Part shown: positions 21,515 through 31,871 of the stretch, one piece after another
How positions within the stretch are numbered: position 1 is the stretch's first letter
How the letters are laid out: every line of letters starts with the position of its first letter
Position numbers and translations under genes: made by a program
Origin: Euglena gracilis
Taxonomy: Eukaryota; Euglenida; Euglenophyceae; Euglenales
Direction: 5' to 3'
Assembly (NCBI GenBank): GCA_039621445.1
Contig: CP154954.1
Location: forward strand, 56,096,457-56,160,456
DNA length: 64,000 nt
Notes under the pieces: generated by a model
Database searches by the model: none
Told to the model about the DNA's origin: nothing
The model's input: the letters and a program-made list of their open reading frames with translations, nothing else

Positions 21515-21854
21515 GTGTTTTCCTCCTTCCTATCAAGTGCTTTATTTTTTATCTTGAGGTTTGCTTGTTTGGCTGAGTCACCAAACACTCAAGCTTCCGC
21601 AAGCATTTTGAAAAATTATTTTTCTTTTGACCTGAAAATTGGTTAAGTTTTCAAGTATTGTGAAGAGTTTCCTCATCTGTCAGAGAGGCAATCAAAAGAT
21701 GCTACCATCAATTTTTTTAAGAATTTTTTAAGGAAAAAGATTTTTAGGACATTGTTCAACTTCCAGGTCTTGCAAGCAGTCGGCCAAATAGTTTCCAATA
21801 ATACCAATTTGAATGTATTCATGGTTCAAACCACCGACTTTTGCAACCCTGGGG

Positions 21855-22160
21855 GCTCTGGCTTCACACCCGAACCGGCATCCCAGATGCTGGTTCGGGC
21901 TTGAAACTGGCATCTGGGAGACCAACACAAAAGTGTCAAAAAGTTTCCAAAATGATTCATAGATATGTGGTAATCATAGTGAGTATTTTTGCGGGGGGGG
22001 GGGCCGAAATTGGGTTTTCTTGTGCAGTAATTCCTTTGTCCATGTATTTGGGGAATTTCGGAAATAAGGACACTGTGCAGAGTGGCTGGTATCTGGGGCG
22101 ATCGCAAAATGCAGATTCCACTTTTCTGCTGCCATGTTGCCCCTCTTCTCAAGGGCTTTC
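21855..22160. repeat. GCCGGTTCGGGCG family element, copy 3
   Basis: 'ctctggcttcacacccgaac', inverted CTGGTTCGGGC words, 'aaaagtgtcaaaaagtttcc', 'atatgtggtaatcatag', 'gccgaaattgggttt', then 'gcagagtggctgg'. Followed at 22160-22430 by the CTGTGCAG..GGCTGA repeat, so the two repeat types travel as a composite. Confidence 0.7.
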
Positions 22161-22524
22161 ACCAGCAGGGTCTGAACATGCGATTTTCAGAGCTCTGTGC
22201 AGCGTGACTGAGTTCTGCAGGCATCATTCGAAGGGTATTGAGGGGATATGTCGATTGATTTGCTGTATGGTATCTGAACTGTGGGATTTGACAAAGCAAC
22301 ATGTCAAATTTTAGAACATACAATCGCTGAAAATAAGAGCTCTGTGCATCATGGCTGAATTATGTGGCCATATCTGTTGAAAACCTCTCAGAAGAGCTTT
22401 CAATCGAGGGGCAAGATGTAAATTGATGTGTGAAATCCACCAATATCGATCTTTGTGCAATTTGGACCAAAGTCGCCCAAAAGCGTCCCAATCCCAATCA
22501 TGGGTATTTGGGGCGAATCAGGTT

Positions 22525-22830
22525 CAATTTCAGGAGGCTGTAGGGGTTTATGGGGGGGTGTCCCCCTCCTGGACCGGGGGGGGGGAGGGTCTGGACCCCC
22601 AACCTGCCAGGGGTGTGGACCGAACCCTAACCCTAACCCTAACCCTAACCAGGTCAAATTTTTCTTCCAGTGCTTTGCGCCGAAAATTTATCACATTTTT
22701 GGCAAAATTTTGCCCAAATAATGCCAAAACGACATTTTTGGCTGTTTTGGACCGTCATATTTTCAGCCCGGTGACTGCACCCCCCCCCCCTGCTATTGCC
22801 CCCCTGCTGGACTGGAGGGGGGGGGTCCGA
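22525..22830. repeat. GTTTAGGTGGGGGGGTGTCC family element with telomere-like tract
   Basis: Shares 'gtttatgggggggtgtcccc', 'aacctgccaggggtgtggacc', the 'gctttgcgccgaaaatt' core and 'ttgcccaaat' with 47640-48000. Instead of the GACCC of that copy, 22621-22650 reads (CCCTAA) about 4.5 times. The end at 22780-22830 is poly-C/poly-G. Confidence 0.6.
22621..22650. repeat. Interstitial telomere-like repeat (CCCTAA)n
   Basis: GAACCCTAACCCTAACCC continues for about 4.5 hexamer copies inside the GTTTAGGTGGGG family element. Similar TTAGGG or CCCTAA tracts occur at 35838-35855, 36056-36066, 58849-58877 and 58906-58922, always inside repeat elements and never at a window end. Confidence 0.85.
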
Positions 22831-24729
22831 CCCAGCCCCCACCCCAAGCCTGGGCGAAATTGGCTGTGTTTCCTCAGACGCCAGTTCGGGCGTAACACCA
22901 GAGCCGCCTCCCCCCCAGAAACGGTTTCAAAACTGTTTCCCAGACGCCGGTTCGGGCATGAAGCCGGTGCCTGGGACGCCGGTTCTGGCGTCAGCCGGAA
23001 CCATCCCAGGCAAAGTTCTCGACATAAAGCTCCACCCCCCATAAAAAAGGCCCCATGTATGCTGTCCGCGTGCATCAAAAAGCATTCTTTTTTCCACAAT
23101 ATAAGTGGGAAATGGTCCCAGTGATGATGACAGAGTGCCTTGTGTCCAAATACATCCAAATAAATACCCGAAGATGAAAATTTGGGTAGGTGGTGATTTA
23201 TACATCTGGCTCCAACTACTGAGCAAATGCCTCTTTGAAATTGGAGCAACGTGCTCCTCTGTTTTTATTTTTGAAATGAAAGGGGACCGCATTTTGCAAA
23301 GCATGGTTCGAACGTTTCTAAATTTGCACAATTGGATGAAAGTGCTGTTTTCCAGATGCCAACCCTTTGTTTGAGGGGCTCCCAGATCTGGCTTTGTGGG
23401 GGGGCGACTTTGGGTGGGTCGTCCAGGATCATAAGGTCGACCCCCCCCAAGATGTGGAGTGGGTGCGGTGACCCTGGGGGCTAGTGGCACTAACCCTGGA
23501 GTCGACCGAATTTTGAGGCACTTTCCACAAGGAAGCCTCTTTTTCTTAGGCGGCCTAATTTGCACTTAAGCTTTTTTCGTTTGATGCGCGCATTTGCGCA
23601 AATTTACGATTTTTTTGATTGTGCTCTGTTTCGGCTGTGAAGGTCAGGGGGGTTTGAAAACACGTGAACAAGAGAGTGCAAAAAAACGAGCAAAATTCTG
23701 ATTTTGGCTGGGAGACCCCTGGGACTTTGGCGAAAAATGGTGTTTTTTGGGGGTGTCGGGAAGGACTTTGTGGGCCCAAACCTACGGGACCTTGCCGGCC
23801 CACCCTGAAAAAAACGCAAAAAAGCACCTTAGGAACGGGACCTTTACTGCCCCTGTTGCTTTTTGTGGCTGTGTCCTCGGGTGTGTCCGAGCTGCCGGCT
23901 GTGTGAGTCCTGGGTGTTTGGTGGACTGCGTTGCTGGCGGCGCCTGGGTGTGGTGTTTGTGAGCTGTTTGTTAAAGCGCGGGGAGGAAGTGCCGGGGGGT
24001 GTGGGTGTGGTGTGACCAAGCCGGCGACAAGGACACAGGGGAAGGAAGGTAAGTGCGGGGTGTTGGGCAAGGGAAGCGCAGATGGGGAAGAAATGGGGTC
24101 CGCAGGGAATGAAGGGAATAAAGGGGATTGGTGTCTCCCACCCGGCTTATACCCGGGACCCACACAACCAGTTGTGTGGCAAAGAACCCGCGAAGAAAAT
24201 TGCGTTTGATGCGCGCAAATGCGCGCATCAAACATGTTTGTGTTTGATGCGCGCAATTGCGCGCATAAAAACAATTTTGCCCTTCTAGTGCTGGGCTTTG
24301 GCACCCACGATCTGACGCCGTTGATAAACGGTGTGACAAAGAGGCCGTGACGGCACGGACCTACAGGCCATCCAGTTGGTGGATTTGTCACACTGTTTGT
24401 CACCACGCAAGCTTATGGGCGCAAATGCGCGCACCAAACACAAAACATGTTTATGCGCGCATTTGCACAAATGCGCGCATAAACATGTTTTGCGTTTGGT
24501 GCGCGCATTTGCGCGCATAAAACACAAATAAGAACGGTGTGACGGAAACACAACCGTCAAACGCCGACAGCGGAAGTGGTTTATTTGCGCATTTGCGCGC
24601 ATCACGTTGTTTTGTGGGCGCAAATGTGCAAATAAACCAGATGTAAATTGTTCATTTTACATCACTCTGTTTTATTTGCGCATTTGCGCAAATAAAACAA
24701 CGTGATGCGCGCAAATGCGCAAATAAACC

Positions 24730-25053
24730 ACCAATGGGGGAGTAATAAGTGACTTCCTTTGGCGCTCCTACAGCCACCCTTAGTGGTTTCTGAATGGGTT
24801 CAACCCAAATGACTACACCGTCCCTCCGGTATATGGTGTTATTGTGCCGTTTTTTTTGACCATTGACAGGTCCTACAAAAGATGGAGACATAGGATCTCT
24901 TGAAGGTGGGTTCATAGCCACCCAGTAACGGTACACCTCCACCGGCACCAATTTTTGGGTCCCAAGGGCCCTACCGCTGACCTGCGGTCTGGGCTCTGCT
25001 GCTGCAGCCCCATCAGCTGCTGATGCTTCAGCACCCAACAGGCCAGCATCCAC
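24730..25053 (-). CDS. Transposon-encoded protein fragment (copy 1)
   Basis: The minus-strand frame reads ...L-G-T-Q-K-L-V-P-V-E-V-Y-R-Y-W-V-A-M, P-S-F-V-G-P-V-N-G-Q-K and W-V-E-P-I-Q-K-P-L-R-V-A-V. Copy 2 (about 30360-30640) preserves this protein with conservative changes (E/D, Y/H, M/V, D/N) until a 2-bp indel in a T-run shifts its frame. That pattern suggests former coding selection. No family was recognised; a transposase or accessory protein of the element is the natural guess. Limits are approximate. Confidence 0.45.
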
Positions 25054-25294
25054 TTCCCCGGTGCAACGACACCCACCACAGCGACCGCGTTATACCCCGC
25101 AACCGGGGTGTAAGGCTGGGGGGACGACTTGGTGCCAGTGCATGGCAACCGGCAGCTGGAGAGAGGTAGCCCTCAAGCACCCGTTACTTTGGGTGCCAGG
25201 AAGTGTTGAAGCTTTACCACTGGATTACGTGCATCAAAGTGGTGGGACCCACTCCCCCTAAATTATGCACAAAAACCGGTGTTTTTTACGTTTT

Positions 25295-25582
25295 TCAAGG
25301 GGAAAATGGCAGAACAAACCGTAAAACGGACTCCGGCCCGACACGTCCCGCGTATTTCAGGTGCCAAATTTTGTCTTCTTGTAACGCAGTCCTGTTGCAG
25401 AAAAGGAGTCCAACAGTCACAGGTCGTTTGCACGTCATCAATTCATGACGTTTAACTGCCAAACGGATGACGCCAAAACAACAGGCCGATCGGGCCGGGT
25501 AACAGCAGTGCAAATGTACACACGTGAGACAGGCAAATTTTGGCCAGTCACATGCCGTGTTCCAGTGAACACTCCACACCAC
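25295..25582 (-). CDS. Conserved 95-residue minus-strand ORF of the transposon (copy 1)
   Basis: It starts M-V-W-S-V-H-W-N-T-A-C-D-W-P-K-F and contains C-F-G-V-I-R-L-A-V-K-R and K-R-P-V-T-V. The copy-2 ORF at 30906-31193 has the same length, start and stop with about 15 substitutions. A competing overlapping frame (G-E-R-W-C-G-V-F-T-G-T-R-H) is conserved equally well, so which frame is coding is unresolved. Function unknown. Confidence 0.35.
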   Translation of the reverse strand: MVWSVHWNTACDWPKFACLTCVHLHCCYPARSACCFGVIRLAVKRHELMTCKRPVTVGLLFCNRTALQEDKIWHLKYAGRVGPESVLRFVLPFSP

Positions 25583-26544
25583 CTCTCACCACAAATTTCA
25601 TCAGCATGTAATTGTGGCGCAAACCATTGGTTGACGTGAGGAGTTGCGTTCGCCATCTGTCACGGAGGAGGAGATGGTATCACACAACTCATGTGTGTTG
25701 ATGCGCGCATTTGCGCAAGTAAACACAACTTTGTTTGTGTGCTCTAAGGCTCCTACAAACATCATTTTGAAGCGGTGTATAAAGTGTTTTATTTGCGCAT
25801 TTGCGCAAATGCGCGCACCAACGTAATTGTGTTTATTTGCGCAACTGCGTGCACCAACACGCCCATCACGTTTTAAAACCTCGTAGGGTCATGGTCCTCA
25901 TTGGTGTCTTTTAACATAGAAAGTAAAAATACATGTTGCTGGGCGCATTTGCGCAAGTAAACATAAACGTGTTGGTGCGCGCATTTGCGCAAATGTGCAC
26001 ACCACCTGTGCACACCACCAAATGTGTTGATGCGCGCATTTGCACCCACCAACACGTCATTTTAACATCATCGGTGTACGTTTTATTTGCGCAAATGCGC
26101 GCATCAAACACAACTGTTTTATTTGCGCAATTGCGCCCATAAACACACATCAGTTGCGTGATGACTGGCTCACGTAGTCTGTCTGTCTGTGGTTTTGTTA
26201 TCTAGTGAGACTCAGTGTGTTCTCACCGGTGGCGGTAGTGTCACAGCCAGTTCAGGCAGCACGTCAGCACCGTTTCCAAGTGTCGTAACAAGGGGTGTGT
26301 GCCTCTCTCCTGTTTGATGTACAACAGCACAAGTCTCACCCTCCACCCTATTAACGCCACCTGGTAAGCGGCATACACACCAGACCACTGGCAGTCAATC
26401 CCCTCCAATACAGGGGTGTCATAGCTCTTAAATCGTGTTTCGGGTGTCAGGGTACAGGGTCCCAGGGGTTACAAAAAAAATCGTCAATTTGCGCAATTGC
26501 GCGCATCAAAAGGAAAAAAGCTTAAGTGCGAATTCGGCCGCCTA

Positions 26545-26760
26545 AGTTTTGGGGGCAAATCCCTTTGAACTGCCCAAGGGCCTAAAATAATAATAACAAA
26601 ATCGCTTTGTGTTGCCCAACCTTTTTAAGTTTCAAACCTTTAGTTTCTGGACTGCCCTAAAGTGATCTAATCATCAGTTCAACCAAGTCGTTTTGGGGGA
26701 AACCCTCAAGTTTTCTATGGCATCTATGGGGCAAATCCCTTTTGTATCTGAATTTTTTAC
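26545..26760. repeat. Decayed relative of the ACACAAGGGATTTTG array
   Basis: 'gggggcaaatccctttgaac', 'aacaaaatcgctttgtgttg' and 'ggggcaaatcccttttgt' are inverted relatives of the 14155-14530 unit. The transposon copy 1 ends precisely at its left edge. Confidence 0.45.
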
Positions 26761-27059
26761 ATTGAGTGCTGTGGATTCTATCTTTCAAAGGAGCTTTCAA
26801 TGAAGGGCGACATCGTCCGTATTCCACACCTGACCTTTCAAACCCAGACGAAGAGACGTTGTTGTCTGGAATTCACCAGAAAATTGACCACAAAAAATTT
26901 GAAATTGACCAAAATTTCTTCCAGTTCCTTTGGCACCGGGTCACTTTTGTGTTTTTTTGCCAACCGGGGAGGGGGGGCAAAAGCTCTGAAAAAACCAGTC
27001 ACCTCGCGGGGGGAGGTCGGCCAGTGACTATGAGGTCAACCACAAGCCAACCCCCCCCC

Positions 27060-27475
27060 CCTGATGATGGTAACCCCCCCCCAAATAATACCCCCCGGGG
27101 TATTATTTTTTTCGTCCAAAGTCCCGGCCCGAGGGGGGGGTATTATTTGGGGGGGTGTCATTTCCCCAAAAATTTCTAAATTTTTTCGAAGTCCCATAGG
27201 ACCAAAAATAATAGCGCCAAAACCCCCCTTTGGGGTCATTTTTGTACTTACTTATGAAATTTAGCATTTTTTTGAGGTCAGATGATCCAGAAAAACCGTT
27301 TTTTTCCTTCGTAATTTGTTGTCAGAAACTGTGATTTTTACCTACATTATCAGGTCAAAATCCGGGCCTTCGGCCCAAAAACCGGGGGGGGGGGTATTAT
27401 TTTTTTCGTCTGAAGTCCCGGCCCGAGGGGGGGGGGTATTATTGGGGGGTATTATTTGGGGGGGTTATTCTATAT
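27060..27475. repeat. AATAATACCCCCC / GGGGGGTATTATT inverted elements
   Basis: Two related units (27065-27240 and 27360-27470) share 'ggtattatttttttcgtc', 'aagtcccggcccgagggggg' and terminal 'cccccaaataatacccc'. Between them, 27240-27350 is plain AT-rich sequence. Similar 'ttatttggggggg' words occur at 6590-6700 and 16040-16160. Confidence 0.6.
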
Positions 27476-27606
27476 CTATTTCTCAATTCAAGGTGCACAC
27501 TGTTTCAGCCGCACATTTGCATGCGTAATTTCTGTGTGGAAATCTGCTGTGCGTGAGGTAGTCGAAACGGATGCCAATCACATCACAATTCCATCATTCT
27601 GCTCAG

Positions 27607-27688
27607 CACATGGGATGATTCTCGTATCCGGACATTGAACCCTAATTTCACATCGTGGAAGGTGCCCTCCAATCAGAGCATTGAGGTT
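27607..27688 (+). CDS. Receptor exon, PstS-like domain B (WDDSRIRTLNP segment)
   Basis: Acceptor TGCTCAG ends at 27606; the frame gives T-W-D-D-S-R-I-R-T-L-N-P-N-F-T-S-W-K-V-P. It corresponds to the PstS 'tkWnDpaI..lNPg..lP' loop. Length (82 nt) and both intron phases equal those of domain A exon 601-682, showing that the exon structure was duplicated with the domain. The donor GTAACC at 27689 leaves phase 0. Confidence 0.85.
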
Positions 27689-27840
27689 GTAACCAGGACC
27701 ATTTGGAACAGTCAGCAAAGGGCCCATTGCACTAGTTTTTTGTACAGTTGAAGCCGTTGGCGGAGTTTCGGGATTTGGGGAAAAGTCTTAAAAAAAATGT
27801 CTTGCCAAGTATCCATGTGGTCCTGTTTGTGGTACGCCAG

Positions 27841-27957
27841 GAAAGCTACAATGGAATGACAATGGCATTCAAGACTGCTCTATCCGATTTCTCCAGAACA
27901 TACTCAGATTTTGTGGAAGTCAGCCCTCATCCCTCATGGGGCAATATGAACAACCTG
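27841..27957 (+). CDS. Receptor exon, PstS-like domain B (post-hinge segment)
   Basis: Acceptor TACGCCAG ends at 27840; the exon reads E-S-Y-N-G-M-T-M-A-F-K-T-A-L-S-D-F-S and ends N-M-N-N-L before GTGCTT. It is 117 nt against 114 nt in domain A. Codons immediately 5' of the chosen acceptor (V-V-R-Q) also look conserved between A and B, so a slightly earlier start is possible. Phase 0 on the left agrees with the donor at 27688. Confidence 0.75.
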
Positions 27958-28916
27958 GTGCTTTGGCAGAAAAAAAAATAAAACAATGCAGAAAAATTTG
28001 GGTTTAAATTGGAGTTGGGCAATAGGGGTAGGTTGATGGTGCGTGTAAAGTGTTGATGTTACAATGTAGCTGTTGTAGTGCCTGGTTCTTTCTTCACCAA
28101 GCTCGATGCTTTGAAGAGGGAAAGCTGGACAAATCAGCATCCTGAGAGGGGGTTGAGGGTAAACATGCAGTCACACAGCTGTATTTTTTTCAGGTGATCG
28201 GACACCTGTGATCGGGCAACAGAAGACCGGTTGGCTGCAGCTCTTCTGTTGTCCGATCAGGTTGCAAATCATTTCCATTTCTTATGAAGAATATACCAAG
28301 TAATGTTAAGTATTTAGGAAGTGATGGTATTTTTCCCATCTGTCTGATCAGGGCCAAAATGGGCTGGCTGGCTGGCTGGCTGCCCCCCCCCCCCCCAGAA
28401 ACGGTCGGCTGCTGCGGCCGAGCTGGGCCAAGAGCAGAATTTGGCTGCACCCAGGGGGTGTTTCACAAAGCCTATAACCCTTCCTTCTCCAAATTGATTG
28501 AGCAGAGTCATTTCTGAATCGACTGCACGTTAACAGGCCCTGGGGGGAAAGGAAGCAACATAGATCTCGTTACGGTTTTTGCAGCCTCCCCCTCATTCTG
28601 CTGCCTTTTTGAGTTTTTTTCCCCCTTCAAAATTTGGCATTTGTGCGAAAAAAATTTTGGGGCTGGACCCAACAAAGGAATGGCCAGCCTGGTGGGTTGC
28701 AGCAACCCTGCTGTGGCTGGAGTGGCCCAAAATTGAGGCTGCCCACAGCACCCCCCCCCCTGGGGGCATGCTAGTTTGAATGGGTATCCAGTTCATCTTT
28801 TTAGGCAGTTGTCCAGCTGATCTTTCCAAGGCCCAGCCGAGATATGGAGGGTCCAGAGGGGACAGTCCGTAGCCTCTTGATGGCATCCGTTTTAGACCCA
28901 TTTTGTTGGCATAGGC

Positions 28917-29149
28917 ACCGAGGTGAGGGCGACCCCCACCAAAATCAAAGGGTCCGAGGCCCTCCTCACCTACGTGCTGCAGACGCCGTGGACCATCAGC
29001 TATGCCATCCTGAAGCACGCCGTCGCCGCCAACGCGACCCAAGTCCTCATATCGAAGTCGGGCGGCGCCATTGTCCAGGCCTCGGTCGACTCCACCACCT
29101 TTGCGGTGCTGGAACGGGGCTCCAGGTTCGGCAGTTCTGCTGCCAGCAG
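28917..29149 (+). CDS. Receptor exon, PstS-like domain B (TPWTISYA and C-lobe strands)
   Basis: Reads V-R-A-T-P-T-K-I-K-G-S-E-A-L-L-T-Y-V-L-Q, then T-P-W-T-I-S-Y-A-I-L-K-H-A-V and K-S-G-G-A-I-V-Q-A-S-V-D-S-T-T-F. This equals the PstS block 'g.egva.yV..tpgsIGYve.aya', followed by the 'l.n.aG.fv.Ps..s...a' strand and helix. The donor after CAGCAG (GTATTC at 29150) is convincing. The left edge is uncertain: the GCATAG acceptor at 28909-28914 does not fit the phase of the previous donor, whereas a GAG at 28920-28922 would. Confidence 0.75.
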
Positions 29150-29629
29150 GTATTCAAATGGACAGTTGCTGAACGTCACGCAGTGGGATGCAACTCGCTT
29201 TCGCAGCCTTTTCTGACCTGGGGCACCACCTTCCCAGAAATCCGGTGGAAAACAGCAGCCCTGCCGTAGGGGTTCAGTGAATCACAAAAATGTGAAGCAA
29301 CAACTTGATTCTTCAGCAACGCACTGCATGTTGGGCCTGACCAATTTTATTGCCATCTGCCGCACCATAATGACCATAATAATTAATTTGACGATGTAAT
29401 GGATCAATCAGTGTTTTGATGATTTTAATAATTATTTAAACGATGCCCCCTTTGTACAGAATTGCAAGCGGGTGGTGTGCATTGGATGCAAACACATAGG
29501 AAGTCCATCGGCATTGCGTGTTTTTTGAATGCAGTCAAAAAATTTATTATCTGCCTTGGTATGTGTTCTTTTGGGCACCTCTTCTTCTCAATTCAAAATT
29601 CACTCATGGGGAGTAAATAAAAGGTTGCG

Positions 29630-29848
29630 TACAATTGCCTCGTGGCTGATATCAACAACGCGAGGGGTGACAATGCTTGGCCCATCGTGGCGTACACATA
29701 CATTGTGCTACGAAAGTCCACTCTCAGGTCCGGTGCCACTTGCGGCGACGTTCATGAGACGGTGGCATTTTGGTACTGGTTCCTGACAGCGAGTGTGTCC
29801 AGAGGACTGGGTGCATGGCTGAAGGGGTTCGCTTCAGATTGGACATAA
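29630..29848 (+). CDS. Receptor exon, PstS-like domain B (NARGDNAWPIVAYTYIV segment)
   Basis: Reads V-A-D-I-N-N-A-R-G-D-N-A-W-P-I-V-A-Y-T-Y, then H-E-T-V-A-F-W-Y-W-F-L. This is the PstS 'd.tnapG.daYPiv.ltYilv' segment and the final helix 'alv.FlkWal'. The frame reaches TAA at 29846-29848 without a clear donor. Either the protein ends here, which would make domains A-B a separate gene, or a donor such as GTTCGC at 29829 is used. No AG acceptor in the needed phase was found on the left. Confidence 0.65.
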   Translation, partial: YNCLVADINNARGDNAWPIVAYTYIVLRKSTLRSGATCGDVHETVAFWYWFLTASVSRGLGAWLKGFASDWT

Positions 29849-30359
29849 TGCGTATGTGATCATTGCAACATCAAAGGGAATTGAATTTTTTTGCGTTTTT
29901 TTCTTCTTCTAAAATTAATGCCGTTTGAGCTTTGGCACCCATGAACTGACGCTGTTGATAAACGGCGTGACAAAGGAGCTGTGACGGCACAGACCAACGG
30001 GCCGTCCAGTTGGTGGGTTTGTCACAGTGTTTGTCAACGCGCAAGCTTATGGATGCAAATGCGCGCACAAACAAAATTATTTTTATGCGCGCATTTGCGC
30101 AAATGCGCGCATAAACATGTTCTCTGTTTATTTGCACATTTGCGCAAATAAACACAAAGAAGAACGGTGTGACAGAAACATAACCGTCAAACACCGACAG
30201 CAGATGTGGTTTATTTGCGCATTTGCGCACATCACGTTGCTTGTGGGCGCAAATGCGCAAATCAACTGCATGAATTAACTGCACAATTTACTATGTTTAT
30301 TTGCGCATTTGCGCCAAAAACAGCGTGATGCGCGCAAATGCGCAAATAAACAACCAAAT

Positions 30360-30640
30360 GGAGGAGTAAAAAGCGACTGCATTTGGCCCTCCTACAGCTA
30401 CCCTTAGTGGCTTCTGACTGGGTTCAACCCAAATGCTCCTCCGGCATATGGTGTTATTGTGCTGTTTTTTGACCATTGACAGGTCCCACAAAAGATGGAG
30501 ACATAGGATTTCTTGAAGGTGGGTGCACAGCCACCCCGTAACGGTGCACGTCCACCGGCACCAATTTTTGGGTCCCAAAGGCCCTGCGGCTGGCCTGCGG
30601 CCTCGGATCCGCTGCTGCAGCCACATCAGCTGCTGATGCT
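30360..30640 (-). pseudogene. Transposon-encoded protein fragment (copy 2), frameshifted
   Basis: The minus-strand frame gives T-Q-K-L-V-P-V-D-V-H-R-Y-G-V-A and P-S-F-V-G-P-V-N-G-Q-K before terminating soon after. The following W-V-E-P-S-Q-K-P-L-R-V-A-V is in another frame because a T-run is 2 bp shorter than in copy 1. It is therefore a broken paralog of 24730-25053. Confidence 0.45.
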
Positions 30641-30905
30641 GCAGCACCCAGCAGGCCGGCATCGACCTCCCCGGTGCAACAACACCCACCACAGCGGCCA
30701 CGTTATTCCCCGCAACCGGGGTGTGAGGCTGGGGGGACGACGTGGTGCCAGTGCATGGCAACCGGCAGCCGAAGAGAGGTAGCCCTCAAGCACCCGTTAC
30801 TTTGGATGCAAGGAAGTGTTGAAGCTTTACCATTTGATTGGGTGCATCAAAGCGGGGACCCACTCCCCCCAAATTATGTACAAAATCTGGTGTGTTTTGC
30901 GTATT

Positions 30906-31193
30906 TCAAGGGAAAAATTGCAAAGAAAACCATAAAACGGACTCCGGCCCGACACATCCCGGGCATTTCAGGTGCCAAAATTTGTCTTCTTGTAACGCAG
31001 TCCTGTTGCAGAAAAGGTGTCGAACAGTCACAGGTCGTTTGCACGTCATCAATTCATTACGTTTAACTGCCAAACGGATGACGCCAAAACAACAGGTCGT
31101 GTGGGCCGGGTAACAGCAGTGCAAATGCACACACGTAAGGCAGGCAAATTTTGGCCAGTCACATGCCGTGTTCCAGTGAACACTCCACACCAC
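30906..31193 (-). CDS. Conserved 95-residue minus-strand ORF of the transposon (copy 2)
   Basis: Same start, length and stop as the ORF at 25295-25582; it differs for example in A-H-T-T for A-R-S-A and F-W-H-L-K-C-P-G-C near the end. Product unknown. Preservation of the open frame in two diverged copies is the only evidence of coding. Confidence 0.35.
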   Translation of the reverse strand: MVWSVHWNTACDWPKFACLTCVHLHCCYPAHTTCCFGVIRLAVKRNELMTCKRPVTVRHLFCNRTALQEDKFWHLKCPGCVGPESVLWFSLQFFP

Positions 31194-31805
31194 CTCTCAC
31201 CACAAATTTCATCACCACATAATCGTGGTACAAATCAATGGTTGGCGTGTGCAATTGCATTCACCAGCTGTCACGGAGGAGGAGATGGTATCGCACAACT
31301 GATGTGCGTTGGTGCGCACATTTGTGCAAGTAAACACAACTTTGTTTGTGTGCTCTAAGGCTCCTACAAACACATCATTTTGAAGCGGTGTATAAAATGT
31401 TTGTGCGCGCATTTGCGCAAATGCGCGCACAAACGTAATCGTGTTTATTTGCGCAAATGCACGCACCAACACGCCCATCACGTTTTAAACCTCGTAGGGT
31501 CATGGTCCTCATTGGTGCCTTTTAACATAGAAAGTAAAAATACATGTTTGTGGGCGCATTTGCGCAAATAAACATAAACATGTTGGTGTGCGCATTTGCG
31601 CAAATGCGCAAATAAACAAATTTGTTTATTTGCGCATTTGCGCCCACCAACACATCGTTTATCATCATCGGTTTACGTTTTATTTGCACAAATGCGCCCA
31701 CAAACACAATTGTTTTTATTTGCGCAAATGCGCCCATAAACACACAACAGTTGCGTGACCGCTGGCTGACGTAGTCTGTGGTGTGTGATGTAATGAGGCT
31801 CCATG

Positions 31806-31840
31806 CAGGCTTCTTTTTAAGTCAGCAGACCCCCCCCCCC

Positions 31841-31871
<31 letters not shown>

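Larger units (their letters stand above)
23549..26542. mobile_element. TIR transposon copy 1 (GGCGGCC ends, GCGCAAATGCGC iterons)
   Basis: Inverted ends of about 65 bp: GGCGGCCTAATTTGCACTTA on the left and the complement of GGCGGCCGAATTCGCACTTA on the right, continuing through AAGCTTTTTTC and a GATGCGCGCA..TTGCGCAAAT word. Both sides are flanked by TA (23547-23548 and 26543-26544), as expected for a TA target duplication, although the palindromic context makes the exact edge ambiguous. Dozens of GCGCAAATGCGC, GCGCATTTGCGC and related words are spread over both subterminal regions. Length is 2994 bp. Minus-strand coding remnants lie inside. It sits in the intron between receptor exons 21344 and 27607. 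Confidence 0.8.

Noticed and set aside
23555-24406. 283-codon minus-strand ORF, among the longest in the window
   Set aside because: It runs from the transposon inverted repeat through iterons, and is Pro/Ser/Thr-rich without motifs. The corresponding part is absent from copy 2, so no conservation test is possible. Treated as chance until homologs are found.
24190-26500. Regular GCGCAAATGCGC repeats as a CRISPR array
   Set aside because: Spacing is irregular, repeats are palindromic and very short, there is no constant repeat-spacer pattern, and the host is eukaryotic.
17660-29848. PstS-like exons as bacterial contamination or recent bacterial gene transfer
   Set aside because: The domain is split by phase-compatible introns with AG acceptors and GT donors, is duplicated with its introns and leads into a eukaryotic-type membrane and cyclase part.
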